Assembly: GCA_020353055.1 (NCBI GenBank)
Contig: CP070686.1
Location: 2,475,244-2,539,243, forward strand
Source: Caldifarciminota bacterium
GTDB taxonomy: Bacteria > Hydrothermota > Tepidihabitantia > SM23-42
DNA: 64,000 bases
Direction: 5' to 3'
A model generated the notes under the pieces. The model made no database searches. It was not told the DNA's origin and saw only the letters and a list, made by a program, of their open reading frames with translations. Positions 51,593-60,664 of the stretch are shown here, in pieces. Both the position numbers and the translations under genes were made by a program. Numbering within the stretch: position 1 is the first letter of the stretch; the number at the start of each line of letters is the position of its first letter.

Positions 51593-53368
51593 ATGCGACC
51601 AGGAGATGCGAGGTCATCACGCAAGCACGCTCATGTTGCCATCATGGATAGTGATCGAGAAACTGTTGAACAATTGCTGAAAGAGTTGAGAAAATTGGGT
51701 TACAAAGCAGAGGCAATTGAGCAGACCAAGACACTATTACGAAAGGTCAAAAATGATCTCATCGATGTCTTGATCCTCGCGGTTGATGCATGGGGGGGAG
51801 GACGTTTTGAGCTGATCCCGTTGATAAAGAGATTAAACAGATCGCTTCCTATTATAGCAACTTCAGGGGATGATTCGTTAGAGACGGCCGGTAAGGTAAG
51901 GGAACAAGGTGTCTTGTTCTATGCCATGAAACCACTGGATATGCGTGAGATTGACATAGTTTTGAAGAATGCTTTAGCACGAGGGCCAAAGTATCAAAGG
52001 CCGATTACGTTCGTAAAACCAACACGAGCAGAAAACGATCGTGAAAATGAGATTCTGGACATCAATGAGGCCAGCAGGACGCTAAAACTGAGCAAGAATA
52101 CTCTGGCAAGATTAGCTAAGCAAGGTGAGATACCAGCTTGCAGGATTGGGAATCGGTGGTGTTTTATCAGGAATCAGATCTACGAGTGGTTGAGGATCAG
52201 AGCAGCAGGGAACCAATGCAACTACAACACACTTATTCTGGAGACAATGGATGAAGGTGTGGCTGTTGTTGACAGGCGACTCAAAATCATAAGCTGCAAC
52301 AGTGCTTATCTTAAAGCGCTGGACATTCCACGTGACCGTGTTATTGGAGAACCATGCTATCGAGTTAGCCACCGTTCAGTAGCACCCTGCGATGAGCCAA
52401 TATGTCCTGTCCGGAAAGCCTTCAAAACACGGCAGGCCGTTAAAGTCTTACATGTCAACTACGATAATGAAGGTAAGGAGCGCTACTGTGATGTGGTTGC
52501 GCTGCCGATCAAGGATGCGCATGGTGATATCACTAGTGTACTTGAAATTATCAGAGATAACACAGAGATATATAATCTTAATAGACATCTCAATGGCGTA
52601 ATGCGATTTTTTGCACGCGAGTCAAAAGCGACACTGGGTACAGTTATGATGAATATCAGTGCGCTTGCTGATGAGAATTTGTCCGCAACAATTGATAAAT
52701 CAAAACGGAGTGAGATGCTCGTAAGCTCATTGTGCAGCCTTAAGCTTATGCACGATATGATAAGGAATTATATAGTATCCTATCAAGTGGAGAACGGAAG
52801 ACTGCAGTGTAACAAAAGCATCGTCCATATTGCTGATAACATAATTTATCCTGTTATATTCGAAACAGCTCCACTTCTTCGCAAGAAGGCAATTTCCATT
52901 GATACTTTCATCGGAAACTTGAAACCAACCTATTGTGACGTTGACCTGATGAAGGTTGCATTCACTGATATGATCAATAGCATGGCAAAATATGCAATGA
53001 ACGGATCTAAGATTCGGTGTTCGGTTGAAACGGATGGCGATTTCGTTATGGTGGTTTCAGGTGTTGGAGCCGGAGTCCCACATGAGAAATTCCAGAATCT
53101 TTCAGATGGCAGTTTGGATGTTGAACATCAGGAAATGAGCGATGCGGAGATGGGTCTGTACATCGCAAGAAGGATTGCCGAGATACATGATGGCGGGTTG
53201 AATATTGAAACAGGCTATATTGTAGGCGATCAGCATGTCTCTTATGATGAATTTCGGGCAACTCGACAATATAGCCATTTAGAAGTAGTTAGCAATACAG
53301 AATTTATCAGATTGCAGTTAAGAATCCCACATATTGATGTACATTGGGACGATGGAGGTGACAAGTGA
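51593..53368 (+). CDS. Degenerate sensor: receiver-like, excisionase-type HTH, PAS and pseudo-histidine-kinase
   Basis: A protein of about 591 residues. An upstream TTG at 51563 lies inside the sigma-54 promoter, so ATG 51593 is preferred; this puts the start within a few bases of the predicted transcript end, and ATG 51644 is an alternative. In order it has a receiver-like domain lacking the phospho-Asp (LILAVDAW), a MerR/excisionase-type HTH (LDINEASRTLKLSKNTLARLA), a PAS domain with a Cys/His motif (CYRVSHRSVAPCDEPICP), and a kinase-like region where the H-box reads FARESKATLG with no His. The ATPase G boxes are also eroded (SGVGAGVP). It probably senses redox state or binds metal without phosphorylating. 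Confidence 0.75.
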   Translation: MRPGDARSSRKHAHVAIMDSDRETVEQLLKELRKLGYKAEAIEQTKTLLRKVKNDLIDVLILAVDAWGGGRFELIPLIKRLNRSLPIIATSGDDSLETAGKVREQGVLFYAMKPLDMREIDIVLKNALARGPKYQRPITFVKPTRAENDRENEILDINEASRTLKLSKNTLARLAKQGEIPACRIGNRWCFIRNQIYEWLRIRAAGNQCNYNTLILETMDEGVAVVDRRLKIISCNSAYLKALDIPRDRVIGEPCYRVSHRSVAPCDEPICPVRKAFKTRQAVKVLHVNYDNEGKERYCDVVALPIKDAHGDITSVLEIIRDNTEIYNLNRHLNGVMRFFARESKATLGTVMMNISALADENLSATIDKSKRSEMLVSSLCSLKLMHDMIRNYIVSYQVENGRLQCNKSIVHIADNIIYPVIFETAPLLRKKAISIDTFIGNLKPTYCDVDLMKVAFTDMINSMAKYAMNGSKIRCSVETDGDFVMVVSGVGAGVPHEKFQNLSDGSLDVEHQEMSDAEMGLYIARRIAEIHDGGLNIETGYIVGDQHVSYDEFRATRQYSHLEVVSNTEFIRLQLRIPHIDVHWDDGGDK

Positions 53369-53757
53369 AGTCCATGAAAAAAATTCTGATAGTGGATGAT
53401 GACGTTGATTTCGTAGAAGCCACGAAAATCGTTTTGGAGGAAAGTGGCTACGATGTTGAGGCGTGTCTGTCTGCAGAAGCATGTCTTGAACAATTGAAGG
53501 CCAATGTGCCCGATTTGATTATATTGGACGTCATGATGGAAACCGATCACTCCGGATTTGATCTTTGCAGGGAAATCAAGCGAAATTTGAAGACCAAAGA
53601 GATTCCGATTCTTATGTTGACAGCTGTGGAGCAAAAATATCCCATGAATTTCAATAGAGCTGCCGGTGACGAAACATGGCTGCCAGTCGACGTCTATATT
53701 GACAAACCAGTTGAAGCCAGTGTGCTGCTGGAGCGCATCAATAAATTACTGAGGTGA
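53365..53757 (+). CDS. CheY-like single-domain response regulator
   Basis: A 130-residue receiver domain with all catalytic positions: acidic pocket VDDDVD, phospho-Asp in IILDVMM, Thr in LMLTAV and Lys in YIDKPVE. There is a short insertion after the Thr ([19 protein letters not shown]). There is no output domain. The start is GTG 53365 after GGAGG, overlapping the TGA of the degenerate sensor. It is followed 10 bp later by the Hdr-type cluster. Confidence 0.9.
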   Translation: MKSMKKILIVDDDVDFVEATKIVLEESGYDVEACLSAEACLEQLKANVPDLIILDVMMETDHSGFDLCREIKRNLKTKEIPILMLTAVEQKYPMNFNRAAGDETWLPVDVYIDKPVEASVLLERINKLLR

Positions 53758-53767
53758 ATGTAACGTT

Positions 53768-54661
53768 ATGAAAGACAACGGCAAGACGGGTGCTACCCTT
53801 GTGGTAGGCGGGGGTATAGGGGGTATCCAGGCTGCACTGGATCTTGCGGATTCGGGGTTTCGAGTTTATTTACTAGAGAAAAACCCCAGCATTGGTGGGA
53901 TCATGGCTCAGTTAGACAAGACATTTCCCACTAATGATTGTTCAATGTGTATACTTGCACCAAAACTTGTTGGTGTTGCCAGGCATCCAAATATTACGAT
54001 TATTACAGATGGAGATATTGAGCAGTTGTCCGGTGACGCAGGTAATTTCGTTGTTACGATAAGAAAAGAACCACGCTATGTTGATGAAGAAAGATGTACG
54101 GGGTGTGGACTTTGCATGCAGAACTGTCCTGTACACCAAATTATGTATGATGAGTCTCCACCAGAAGAGTTACACCTTGAGTCTGCTGAAGTCGCGCAGA
54201 TCGAAACAATACTCCATGATTATCGAGATAAGAAAGGTGCTCTTATGCCCGTTTTGCAGGCAATCAATAATGCTTACAACTATTTCCCTGGGGAATTGCT
54301 AAGATATATGGCCCGTGAGTTAAAGATTCCTTTGAGTCTTATCTATAACGTTGCTACGTTCTATAAGGCATTCAGTCTGAAAAAACGAGGTAAGCACGTT
54401 ATCAGAGTATGCCAGGGAACAGCGTGCCATGTTCGAGGTGCAAAGCGCGTTTTGGAGGAATTCGAGCGCATTTTGGGTATTGAGGCCGGTAATAACACGG
54501 ACGACCTTCTATTCACTCTGGAAACTGTAAATTGTGTTGGTGCTTGTGCACTCGCACCAGTCATAATGATCGGCGGCGAGTATTTTGGCCAAATGACAAC
54601 GGGAAAAGTAGAGGCCGTAGTAGACAGATACTACAAAGAAGGAAATGACAATGCAGGATAA
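53768..54661 (+). CDS. HdrA N-terminal fragment fused to NuoE
   Basis: A 297-residue chimera. Residues 1 to about 125 match the N-terminus of HdrA: FAD Rossmann motif GGGIGG (14-19), [23 protein letters not shown], and one [4Fe-4S] motif from about 109 ([12 protein letters not shown]). Residues about 140-297 form a complete NuoE/HndA-type thioredoxin-like [2Fe-2S] subunit ([11 protein letters not shown] near 215, then [10 protein letters not shown]). The HdrA part stops exactly where the HdrA part of the 56513 gene begins. The stop overlaps the NuoF-like gene. It is probably a subunit of an NADH-linked flavin-based electron-bifurcating complex. Confidence 0.88.
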   Translation: MKDNGKTGATLVVGGGIGGIQAALDLADSGFRVYLLEKNPSIGGIMAQLDKTFPTNDCSMCILAPKLVGVARHPNITIITDGDIEQLSGDAGNFVVTIRKEPRYVDEERCTGCGLCMQNCPVHQIMYDESPPEELHLESAEVAQIETILHDYRDKKGALMPVLQAINNAYNYFPGELLRYMARELKIPLSLIYNVATFYKAFSLKKRGKHVIRVCQGTACHVRGAKRVLEEFERILGIEAGNNTDDLLFTLETVNCVGACALAPVIMIGGEYFGQMTTGKVEAVVDRYYKEGNDNAG

Positions 54662-56516
54662 TATCGCTCACGATCACAGTACTGGAGGAGAGGCATCGTC
54701 GCAAGCAAGGCGTTACTGTATTAGTATTTGTGGCGGCACAGGCTGCCACGCATACAAGTGTGAAAAAGTGAGTGAGGCGTTCGTCGAGGAAATATGCAGG
54801 AGGCATGTAGAATCAGATATTGAAGTTAAGACTACGGGGTGTCACGGTTTTTGTGAGAGGGGTCCGATTGTCGTTATTTATCCTGACCACATTTTCTATC
54901 AGAGGGTAAAGCCCGAAGATGCGTCGGTTGTCATTGACAATCTTCTGAACGGGACGAAAGTCGTCGAGAATTTACTGTATGTTGATCCAAATACACAACA
55001 GAAGGTGATTAATATCGATGAGGTGTCATTCTACAAGAAACAGTGTCGATTAATTCTTGGTAATAACGGAAAGGTTGATCCGGAAAAAATCGATGATTAC
55101 CTTGCCCTTGATGGTTACAAAGCGCTTAGATTGGTGCTGTTCGGTAAGACACCCAAGGCTGTAGTTGATGAGATAAAGAGATCTGGTTTGCGCGGGCGTG
55201 GTGGTGCCGGCTTCTTGACCGGCCAGAAATGGGAGATATGCAGGCGTGCGGAGGGAGAAACAAAATATATTGTATGCAATGCAGACGAAGGGGATCCCGG
55301 TGCCTATATGGACCGAAGCGTTTTGGAAGGCAACCCTCACAGCGTATTGGAAGGTATGGCAATAGGTGCCTATGCAATCGGTGCCCACGAAGGGATTGTT
55401 TATGTGCGTACCGAATACCCGTTGGCGATAAAAAATCTGCGAACCGCGATTGAACAGGCGGAGCAGTTCAATTTCCTTGGTCAAGAAGTACTCGGCTCTG
55501 GATTTGATTTTTCAGTACGAATATGTCAAGGCGCTGGTGCGTTTGTCTGCGGTGAAGAAACAGCCCTGATAGCCTCTGTCGAAGGTGAACGTTCACCCGA
55601 ACCGAGGATCAGGCCGCCATATCCTGCGGAAAGCGGTCTTTGGCGTTGTCCAACGAATATCAACAATGTCGAGACATGGGCCAGCGTGCCGCTTATCATC
55701 AACAAAGGGGCAGATTGGTACGCCGCTATCGGAACTGAAAAGAGCAAAGGTACCAAGATATTTTCACTAGTAGGAAAGGTAAACAACACTGGCTTGGTCG
55801 AAGTTCCAATGGGCATTACATTGAGGGAGATCATTTATGAGATAGGTGGCGGAATTTCCAATCACAAGAAATTCAAAGCCGTGCAGACGGGTGGCCCCTC
55901 GGGTGGATGTGTACCGGCGAGTCTTCTTGACCTGCCCGTTGACTACGAAAGCCTGACTGAGGCGGGTTCGATGATGGGTTCGGGGGGGATGGTCGTGATG
56001 GACGAAGATACGTGCATGGTGGATGTAGCAAAATACTTCCTCAATTTTCTGAAGGACGAATCGTGTGGCAAATGCACTTCCTGCAGGGAAGGCATAGCAC
56101 AGATGTACGACACAGTACTTCGCATAACCCAGGGCAAGGGTCAAAATGAGGACATTGGATTGCTGGAGAATCTTGGTCAGGTGGTACAGGCCGCTTCGAT
56201 GTGCGGGTTCGGCCAGACGGCGGCGAATCCTGTGATTTCTACGATCAGGTATTTCAGAGACGAATACACCGCTCATATTGAAGAAAAATGCTGCCCGGCA
56301 CTGGTATGCAAGGATTTGATCTCGTATACAATCGAACCAGAAAAGTGTGGAGGCTGCACTGTATGCGCGAAGGCCTGTCCCTGCGGTGCCATAATGGGAG
56401 AGCCAAAGAAAGTACACGAAATAGATCAGAAAAAATGCATAAAGTGCGGCATTTGTCTTAGCAGTTGTCCACCAAAGTTCAGGGCAGTAAGCATTGTCTC
56501 GCCGGTGATATCATGA
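54651..56516 (+). CDS. nuoF: NADH-binding NuoF/HndC-like subunit
   Basis: A 621-residue protein. It has an N-terminal thioredoxin-like [2Fe-2S] domain ([11 protein letters not shown], then [12 protein letters not shown]), a NuoF core with [16 protein letters not shown] (FMN/NADH site) and [10 protein letters not shown] (N3-type cluster), and two C-terminal [4Fe-4S] motifs ([24 protein letters not shown]). This is the layout of HndC/HydB of NAD-linked iron hydrogenases. ATG 54651 has GAAGG at good spacing; ATG 54645 is possible. It lies between two halves of a split HdrA. Confidence 0.93.
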   Translation: MQDNIAHDHSTGGEASSQARRYCISICGGTGCHAYKCEKVSEAFVEEICRRHVESDIEVKTTGCHGFCERGPIVVIYPDHIFYQRVKPEDASVVIDNLLNGTKVVENLLYVDPNTQQKVINIDEVSFYKKQCRLILGNNGKVDPEKIDDYLALDGYKALRLVLFGKTPKAVVDEIKRSGLRGRGGAGFLTGQKWEICRRAEGETKYIVCNADEGDPGAYMDRSVLEGNPHSVLEGMAIGAYAIGAHEGIVYVRTEYPLAIKNLRTAIEQAEQFNFLGQEVLGSGFDFSVRICQGAGAFVCGEETALIASVEGERSPEPRIRPPYPAESGLWRCPTNINNVETWASVPLIINKGADWYAAIGTEKSKGTKIFSLVGKVNNTGLVEVPMGITLREIIYEIGGGISNHKKFKAVQTGGPSGGCVPASLLDLPVDYESLTEAGSMMGSGGMVVMDEDTCMVDVAKYFLNFLKDESCGKCTSCREGIAQMYDTVLRITQGKGQNEDIGLLENLGQVVQAASMCGFGQTAANPVISTIRYFRDEYTAHIEEKCCPALVCKDLISYTIEPEKCGGCTVCAKACPCGAIMGEPKKVHEIDQKKCIKCGICLSSCPPKFRAVSIVSPVIS

Positions 56517-59500
56517 AAAACCGTGGGAGTACGAAGAAGGAAATGAAAAGCAGACCGCGAGCCACCAGGCAAAAAGAAGGTTCTACGTCCCTGACCATCG
56601 ACGGCATTCCGGTAAAGGTTGAACGTGGTACGACCATACTCCAAGCCGCAAGTACTGTCAATATCAAAATACCGACACTATGTTATAACGAAGCCCTGAG
56701 TCCCTATGGCGCCTGTCGTCTATGTGTTGTTGAAATTACGAAAAATGGGTGGCGCAAAATTCAGGCTTCCTGTATTTGCCGTGCCGAAGACGGTTATGAC
56801 GTGCAAACGTCGACGCCCGAGTTGGAAAATATTCGAAAGACGATGATTGAACTCATGATAGCTCGGGCCCCTGAATCCAAGGGAGTACTTGAAATGGCGG
56901 AGAGACTTGGTGTGAAGCGGACGCGATTCACACCAAGGAACGATGATTGCATACTCTGTGGGTTATGCGTAAGAATGTGCGCCGAGCGTATGGGACAGAG
57001 CGTGATCGGATTTGCCGGCCGTGGCGACGAAAGAAAGATCTCAACTCCTTTTGATATTCAATCGGAAAAATGCTTGGTGTGCGGTGCTTGTTTCTCAATA
57101 TGCCCTTGTGCTTCGGATAACCTTAGGAAATTGAGCAAAAAACCGCCGCGTCCCTTGAATGACGAATTCGACCAAGGACTAAGGCAAAGGTCGGTGATAC
57201 ATATACCTTTTCCACAAGCCGTCCCCAACGCGGCGATTATTGATAAAAGACATTGTGTACACTTCCTTGGTGATAGGTGCGGCATCTGTCAGGATTTGTG
57301 CGAGGCAAAAGCGATTGATTTCGACCAGAATGACAGGCTGATTGATGTCCGTGTGGGGTCGATCATTGTGTCAAGTGGTTCCGATGTCTACAAGGGGAAG
57401 ATGAGGCGTGAATTCGGTTATGGCAGATATGACAATGTAGTAACCTCTATCGAATTTGAAAGAATCCTATCGGCGTCAGGACCATTCTACGGTCATGTTC
57501 TAAGACCTGGGGACAGGACAGAACCCAGACGAATTGCATTTGTGCAGTGCGTAGGTTCTAGGGAAGAGGCGCATGATTACTGTTCGTCAGTGTGTTGCAT
57601 GTATGCTACAAAAGAAGCAATCATTGCCAAGGATCATGCGCCTCTCCTCGATTGCACGATATTCTGTATGGATATCAGGGCGTTCGGCAAAGGTTTTGAT
57701 GAATACTATGAGAAAGCAATGAAGAGTGGTATTCACTATATTCGCTGTCGCCCAGCATCAATCGACGAAGTGCCGGATACGAAGAATATAGTCATTAAAT
57801 ACTCTGATGAAAATGAGAGAGCAGTGCTTGAAGAGTATGATATGGTTGTGTTGTCATGTGGTTTGGAACCTTCACAGCATCTGGCGAATTTGGCAGGACG
57901 ACTTGGTCTTGATCTGAACAAGAGAGGTTTTCTCAGAACCACCGCGTTCAGTTCTATGGAATCGAGTAGAAACGGCATATTTGTTTGTGGCCCATGTACC
58001 GAGCCTAAAGACATACCCGAGACTGTTACTCAATCGTCGGCCGCTGCGGCAAAGGCAATGGAATTATTGAAGGACGTGCGCGGTACCCAGATAACGGCAA
58101 AGCAGTATCCGCCGGAATTGCCCGCGTATGATCAGGAACCAAGGATTGGAGTATTCGTCTGTCATTGTGGCATTAACATTGGGGGATATGTTGATGTGCC
58201 GCAGGTTGTGGAGTACACGAAGAATCTGCCTGGGGTAGTGTATGCTGAAAGTAACCTCTATACATGCTCGCAGGACAGCCAGAAGAGAATTGTTGAGCTA
58301 ATCGGGAAACATAAGTTGAATCGTGTGGTCGTTGCTTCCTGTACACCGCGAACCCACGAACCGCTGTTCCGGGAAACCGTACGGGAGGCAGGGTTGAATC
58401 CGTATCTTTTTGAGATGGCAAACATCCGTGACCAATGTTCGTGGATTCATATGAACGATCCGCTGGCCGCTACCCGGAAAGCCAGGGATCTCGTTAGGAT
58501 GGCAGTTGCCAAAGCGGGTGCGCTTGCAGCACTCAAGCGCGTTGAGATCAAGGTCAAACAGAAGGCCATGGTGATAGGCGGCGGAGTTGCCGGCATGGCT
58601 GCAAGCCTGTCTCTCGCAAGGCAAGGCTTCGAGGTCATCTTGGTGGAAAAAGAACATGAACTTGGTGGCAATACCAGGTATATCTATTATACGATTGATG
58701 AGAACGGTGTTCAGAATTTTCTTGAGAATATGGTGAGAGAAGTCTACGACAACAAATTGATCACTGTGTACACGAATGCAAATGTTGAAGGGGTGTCAGG
58801 TTTTGTTGGTAATTATGTCAGCGAAATCAGTATCGACACTAAGTCAAGAGTGAAATGCGAACATGGTGTAATTATCGTAGCAACGGGCGCACAGGAATTT
58901 GTGCCGGATGAGTATCTGTACGGTCAAGACGAAAGAGTCGTTACACAACGTGAATTGGAGCAAATGCTCGTCCAGCGTGATCCGACTGTATCAGGGGTTA
59001 AATCTGTTGTGATGATACAATGCGTTGGTTCAAGGGATGATGATCATGTCTATTGCAGTAGAAGGTGTTGTTCACAGGCCATTAAGAACTCACTTAGACT
59101 TCTCGAGATGAACCCGATGGTCAAGATCTATGTTCTTTATCGGGATATTCGGACCTATGGTTTCAAAGAGGAATTCTATACAGAAGCCCGCGAGAAAGGC
59201 GTTTTGTTCATACGCTACGATAGTTCGAATCGGCCTGCGGTTCACAGCGACAATGGTTCTCTGAGCGTAATGGCATTTGAGGCATTGATGCAAGAAAATA
59301 TTGAGATCAAACCCGATCTTCTCGTTCTTTCAGCGGGTATTGTGCCCAGTGTAGACAACAGGAGAATCGCCAAAATGCTTAAGGTACCATTGAACAGTGA
59401 CGGGTACTTCCTTGAAGCGCACGTTAAGTTGAGACCGGTAGATTTCGCAACGGAAGGCATTTTCGTTGCCGGGCTCGCTCATAGTCCTAAGTTCATAGAT

Positions 59501-59815
59501 GAGGCAATAGCGCAAGCCTTTGCTACTGCAGCACGTGCTGCAACGATACTTTCAAAAGACAAGTATTATGCCGAGGCAACGATTGCACATGTTAACGAAG
59601 AACTTTGCGTGGGTTGTGGTCTGTGCAGCAACCTGTGTCCGTACGAGGCAGTTGAGATACAAGTCAAGGAAGGCAAACGTGTCTCACAGGTCAACGAGGC
59701 ACTCTGCAAAGGGTGCGGTACCTGTGTCGCCGCCTGCGCCTCCGGTGCTATGGATCAATACGGATTTACCAAGAGACAAATATTGGGCATGATAGGTACA
59801 TTGCGGGAGTGGTAG
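56513..59815 (+). CDS. NuoG-like N-terminus fused to HdrA lacking its N-terminal part
   Basis: A 1100-residue chimera starting at ATG 56513, which overlaps the nuoF stop. Residues about 25-100 are a [2Fe-2S] ferredoxin domain (CYNEALSPYGACRLC ... C). Two [4Fe-4S] motifs follow (CILCGLCVRMC and CLVCGACFSICP, about 145-200); the His-ligated cluster typical of NuoG is not seen. From about 225 (HIPFPQAVPNAAIIDKRHC) it is HdrA, but without the first FAD-binding half, which is encoded in the 53768 gene. A second FAD motif (VIGGGVAGMAA) lies near 684, and two C-terminal ferredoxin motifs (CVGCGLCSNLCP, CKGCGTCVAAC) close the protein. Confidence 0.88.
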   Translation: MKNRGSTKKEMKSRPRATRQKEGSTSLTIDGIPVKVERGTTILQAASTVNIKIPTLCYNEALSPYGACRLCVVEITKNGWRKIQASCICRAEDGYDVQTSTPELENIRKTMIELMIARAPESKGVLEMAERLGVKRTRFTPRNDDCILCGLCVRMCAERMGQSVIGFAGRGDERKISTPFDIQSEKCLVCGACFSICPCASDNLRKLSKKPPRPLNDEFDQGLRQRSVIHIPFPQAVPNAAIIDKRHCVHFLGDRCGICQDLCEAKAIDFDQNDRLIDVRVGSIIVSSGSDVYKGKMRREFGYGRYDNVVTSIEFERILSASGPFYGHVLRPGDRTEPRRIAFVQCVGSREEAHDYCSSVCCMYATKEAIIAKDHAPLLDCTIFCMDIRAFGKGFDEYYEKAMKSGIHYIRCRPASIDEVPDTKNIVIKYSDENERAVLEEYDMVVLSCGLEPSQHLANLAGRLGLDLNKRGFLRTTAFSSMESSRNGIFVCGPCTEPKDIPETVTQSSAAAAKAMELLKDVRGTQITAKQYPPELPAYDQEPRIGVFVCHCGINIGGYVDVPQVVEYTKNLPGVVYAESNLYTCSQDSQKRIVELIGKHKLNRVVVASCTPRTHEPLFRETVREAGLNPYLFEMANIRDQCSWIHMNDPLAATRKARDLVRMAVAKAGALAALKRVEIKVKQKAMVIGGGVAGMAASLSLARQGFEVILVEKEHELGGNTRYIYYTIDENGVQNFLENMVREVYDNKLITVYTNANVEGVSGFVGNYVSEISIDTKSRVKCEHGVIIVATGAQEFVPDEYLYGQDERVVTQRELEQMLVQRDPTVSGVKSVVMIQCVGSRDDDHVYCSRRCCSQAIKNSLRLLEMNPMVKIYVLYRDIRTYGFKEEFYTEAREKGVLFIRYDSSNRPAVHSDNGSLSVMAFEALMQENIEIKPDLLVLSAGIVPSVDNRRIAKMLKVPLNSDGYFLEAHVKLRPVDFATEGIFVAGLAHSPKFIDEAIAQAFATAARAATILSKDKYYAEATIAHVNEELCVGCGLCSNLCPYEAVEIQVKEGKRVSQVNEALCKGCGTCVAACASGAMDQYGFTKRQILGMIGTLREW

Positions 59816-60231
59816 TGAAAGAATTTCAACCCAAAATAGTAGTATTTTGCTGCAACTGGTGTTCGTATGCCGGTGCAGATCTGGCGGGAGTGTCACGTTT
59901 GCAGATAGATCCCAACTTCCGAATAATAAGAACGATGTGTTCAGGGCGAATCGAACCAGAGTTTGTTTTGAGCGCATTTGAAAAAGGAGCGGATGGTGTT
60001 ATGATAACCGGTTGCCATCCCGGAGATTGTCACTACATCAGTGGTAACTACAAAACCCTCAGAAGGTATCATTTCATGAAAGTGCTTCTGGAAGAATTGG
60101 GCATCGATACAAGACGAATCGGCTTGAAATTCATCTCAGCAGGCGAGGGCATTGAGTTTCAGAATACGGTCAACAGTTTTGTCGAGCAAGTGAGGATATT
60201 GGGTCCGAGCAATGGCGCGTATAAGGAGTAG
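59815..60231 (+). CDS. mvhD: MvhD-like [2Fe-2S] electron-transfer subunit
   Basis: A 138-residue MvhD family protein, which in methanogens links hydrogenase or formate dehydrogenase to HdrA. Conserved cysteines appear in [25 protein letters not shown] and GCHPGDCHYISGN. The start is GTG 59815, preceded by GGGAG and overlapping the previous TAG. A second MvhD-like gene follows at 63775. Confidence 0.92.
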   Translation: MKEFQPKIVVFCCNWCSYAGADLAGVSRLQIDPNFRIIRTMCSGRIEPEFVLSAFEKGADGVMITGCHPGDCHYISGNYKTLRRYHFMKVLLEELGIDTRRIGLKFISAGEGIEFQNTVNSFVEQVRILGPSNGAYKE

Positions 60232-60235
60232 TAAA

Positions 60236-60664
60236 ATGAACGAGAATCAGGTTATAAATGTCAGTGAGTTGGATTCGAAATTCGCCGATGAAGTAATTTC
60301 GTATCCAGGCGGCGAACACTTGAGGAAGTGCTTTGCGTGCGGGACGTGCACAGCAGGATGTCCGGTCAGCGAGATAGATGAGAGTTACAGTCCAAGGCGT
60401 TTAATAAGACAGATTCTCTTCGGCATGCGTGTGGAAGTATTGACTTCCGCCGCAATCTGGTACTGTCTCGTATGTTATCGGTGCTTCGCGCATTGTCCTC
60501 AGAGCGTGAACTTTCCTGATTTGATGCGGGTCCTTCGCTACATTGCGATTCGAGAGAAATATGTGACGCCGGATATTGTGCAACGGATAAGCGAGATCGA
60601 CAAGCGCGTTCAGATATTACGACATGATCTAATAAAATACGATGTAACGAAACAGAAAGATTGA
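60236..60664 (+). CDS. hdrC: HdrC-like iron-sulfur subunit
   Basis: A 142-residue HdrC with two [4Fe-4S] motifs, CFACGTCTAGCP and CLVCYRCFAHCP. It normally connects HdrA to the CCG-domain subunit HdrB, but no HdrB gene is present up to the window end. ATG 60236 follows AAGGAG at 7-base spacing; an upstream ATG overlapping mvhD is less likely. Confidence 0.93.
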   Translation: MNENQVINVSELDSKFADEVISYPGGEHLRKCFACGTCTAGCPVSEIDESYSPRRLIRQILFGMRVEVLTSAAIWYCLVCYRCFAHCPQSVNFPDLMRVLRYIAIREKYVTPDIVQRISEIDKRVQILRHDLIKYDVTKQKD

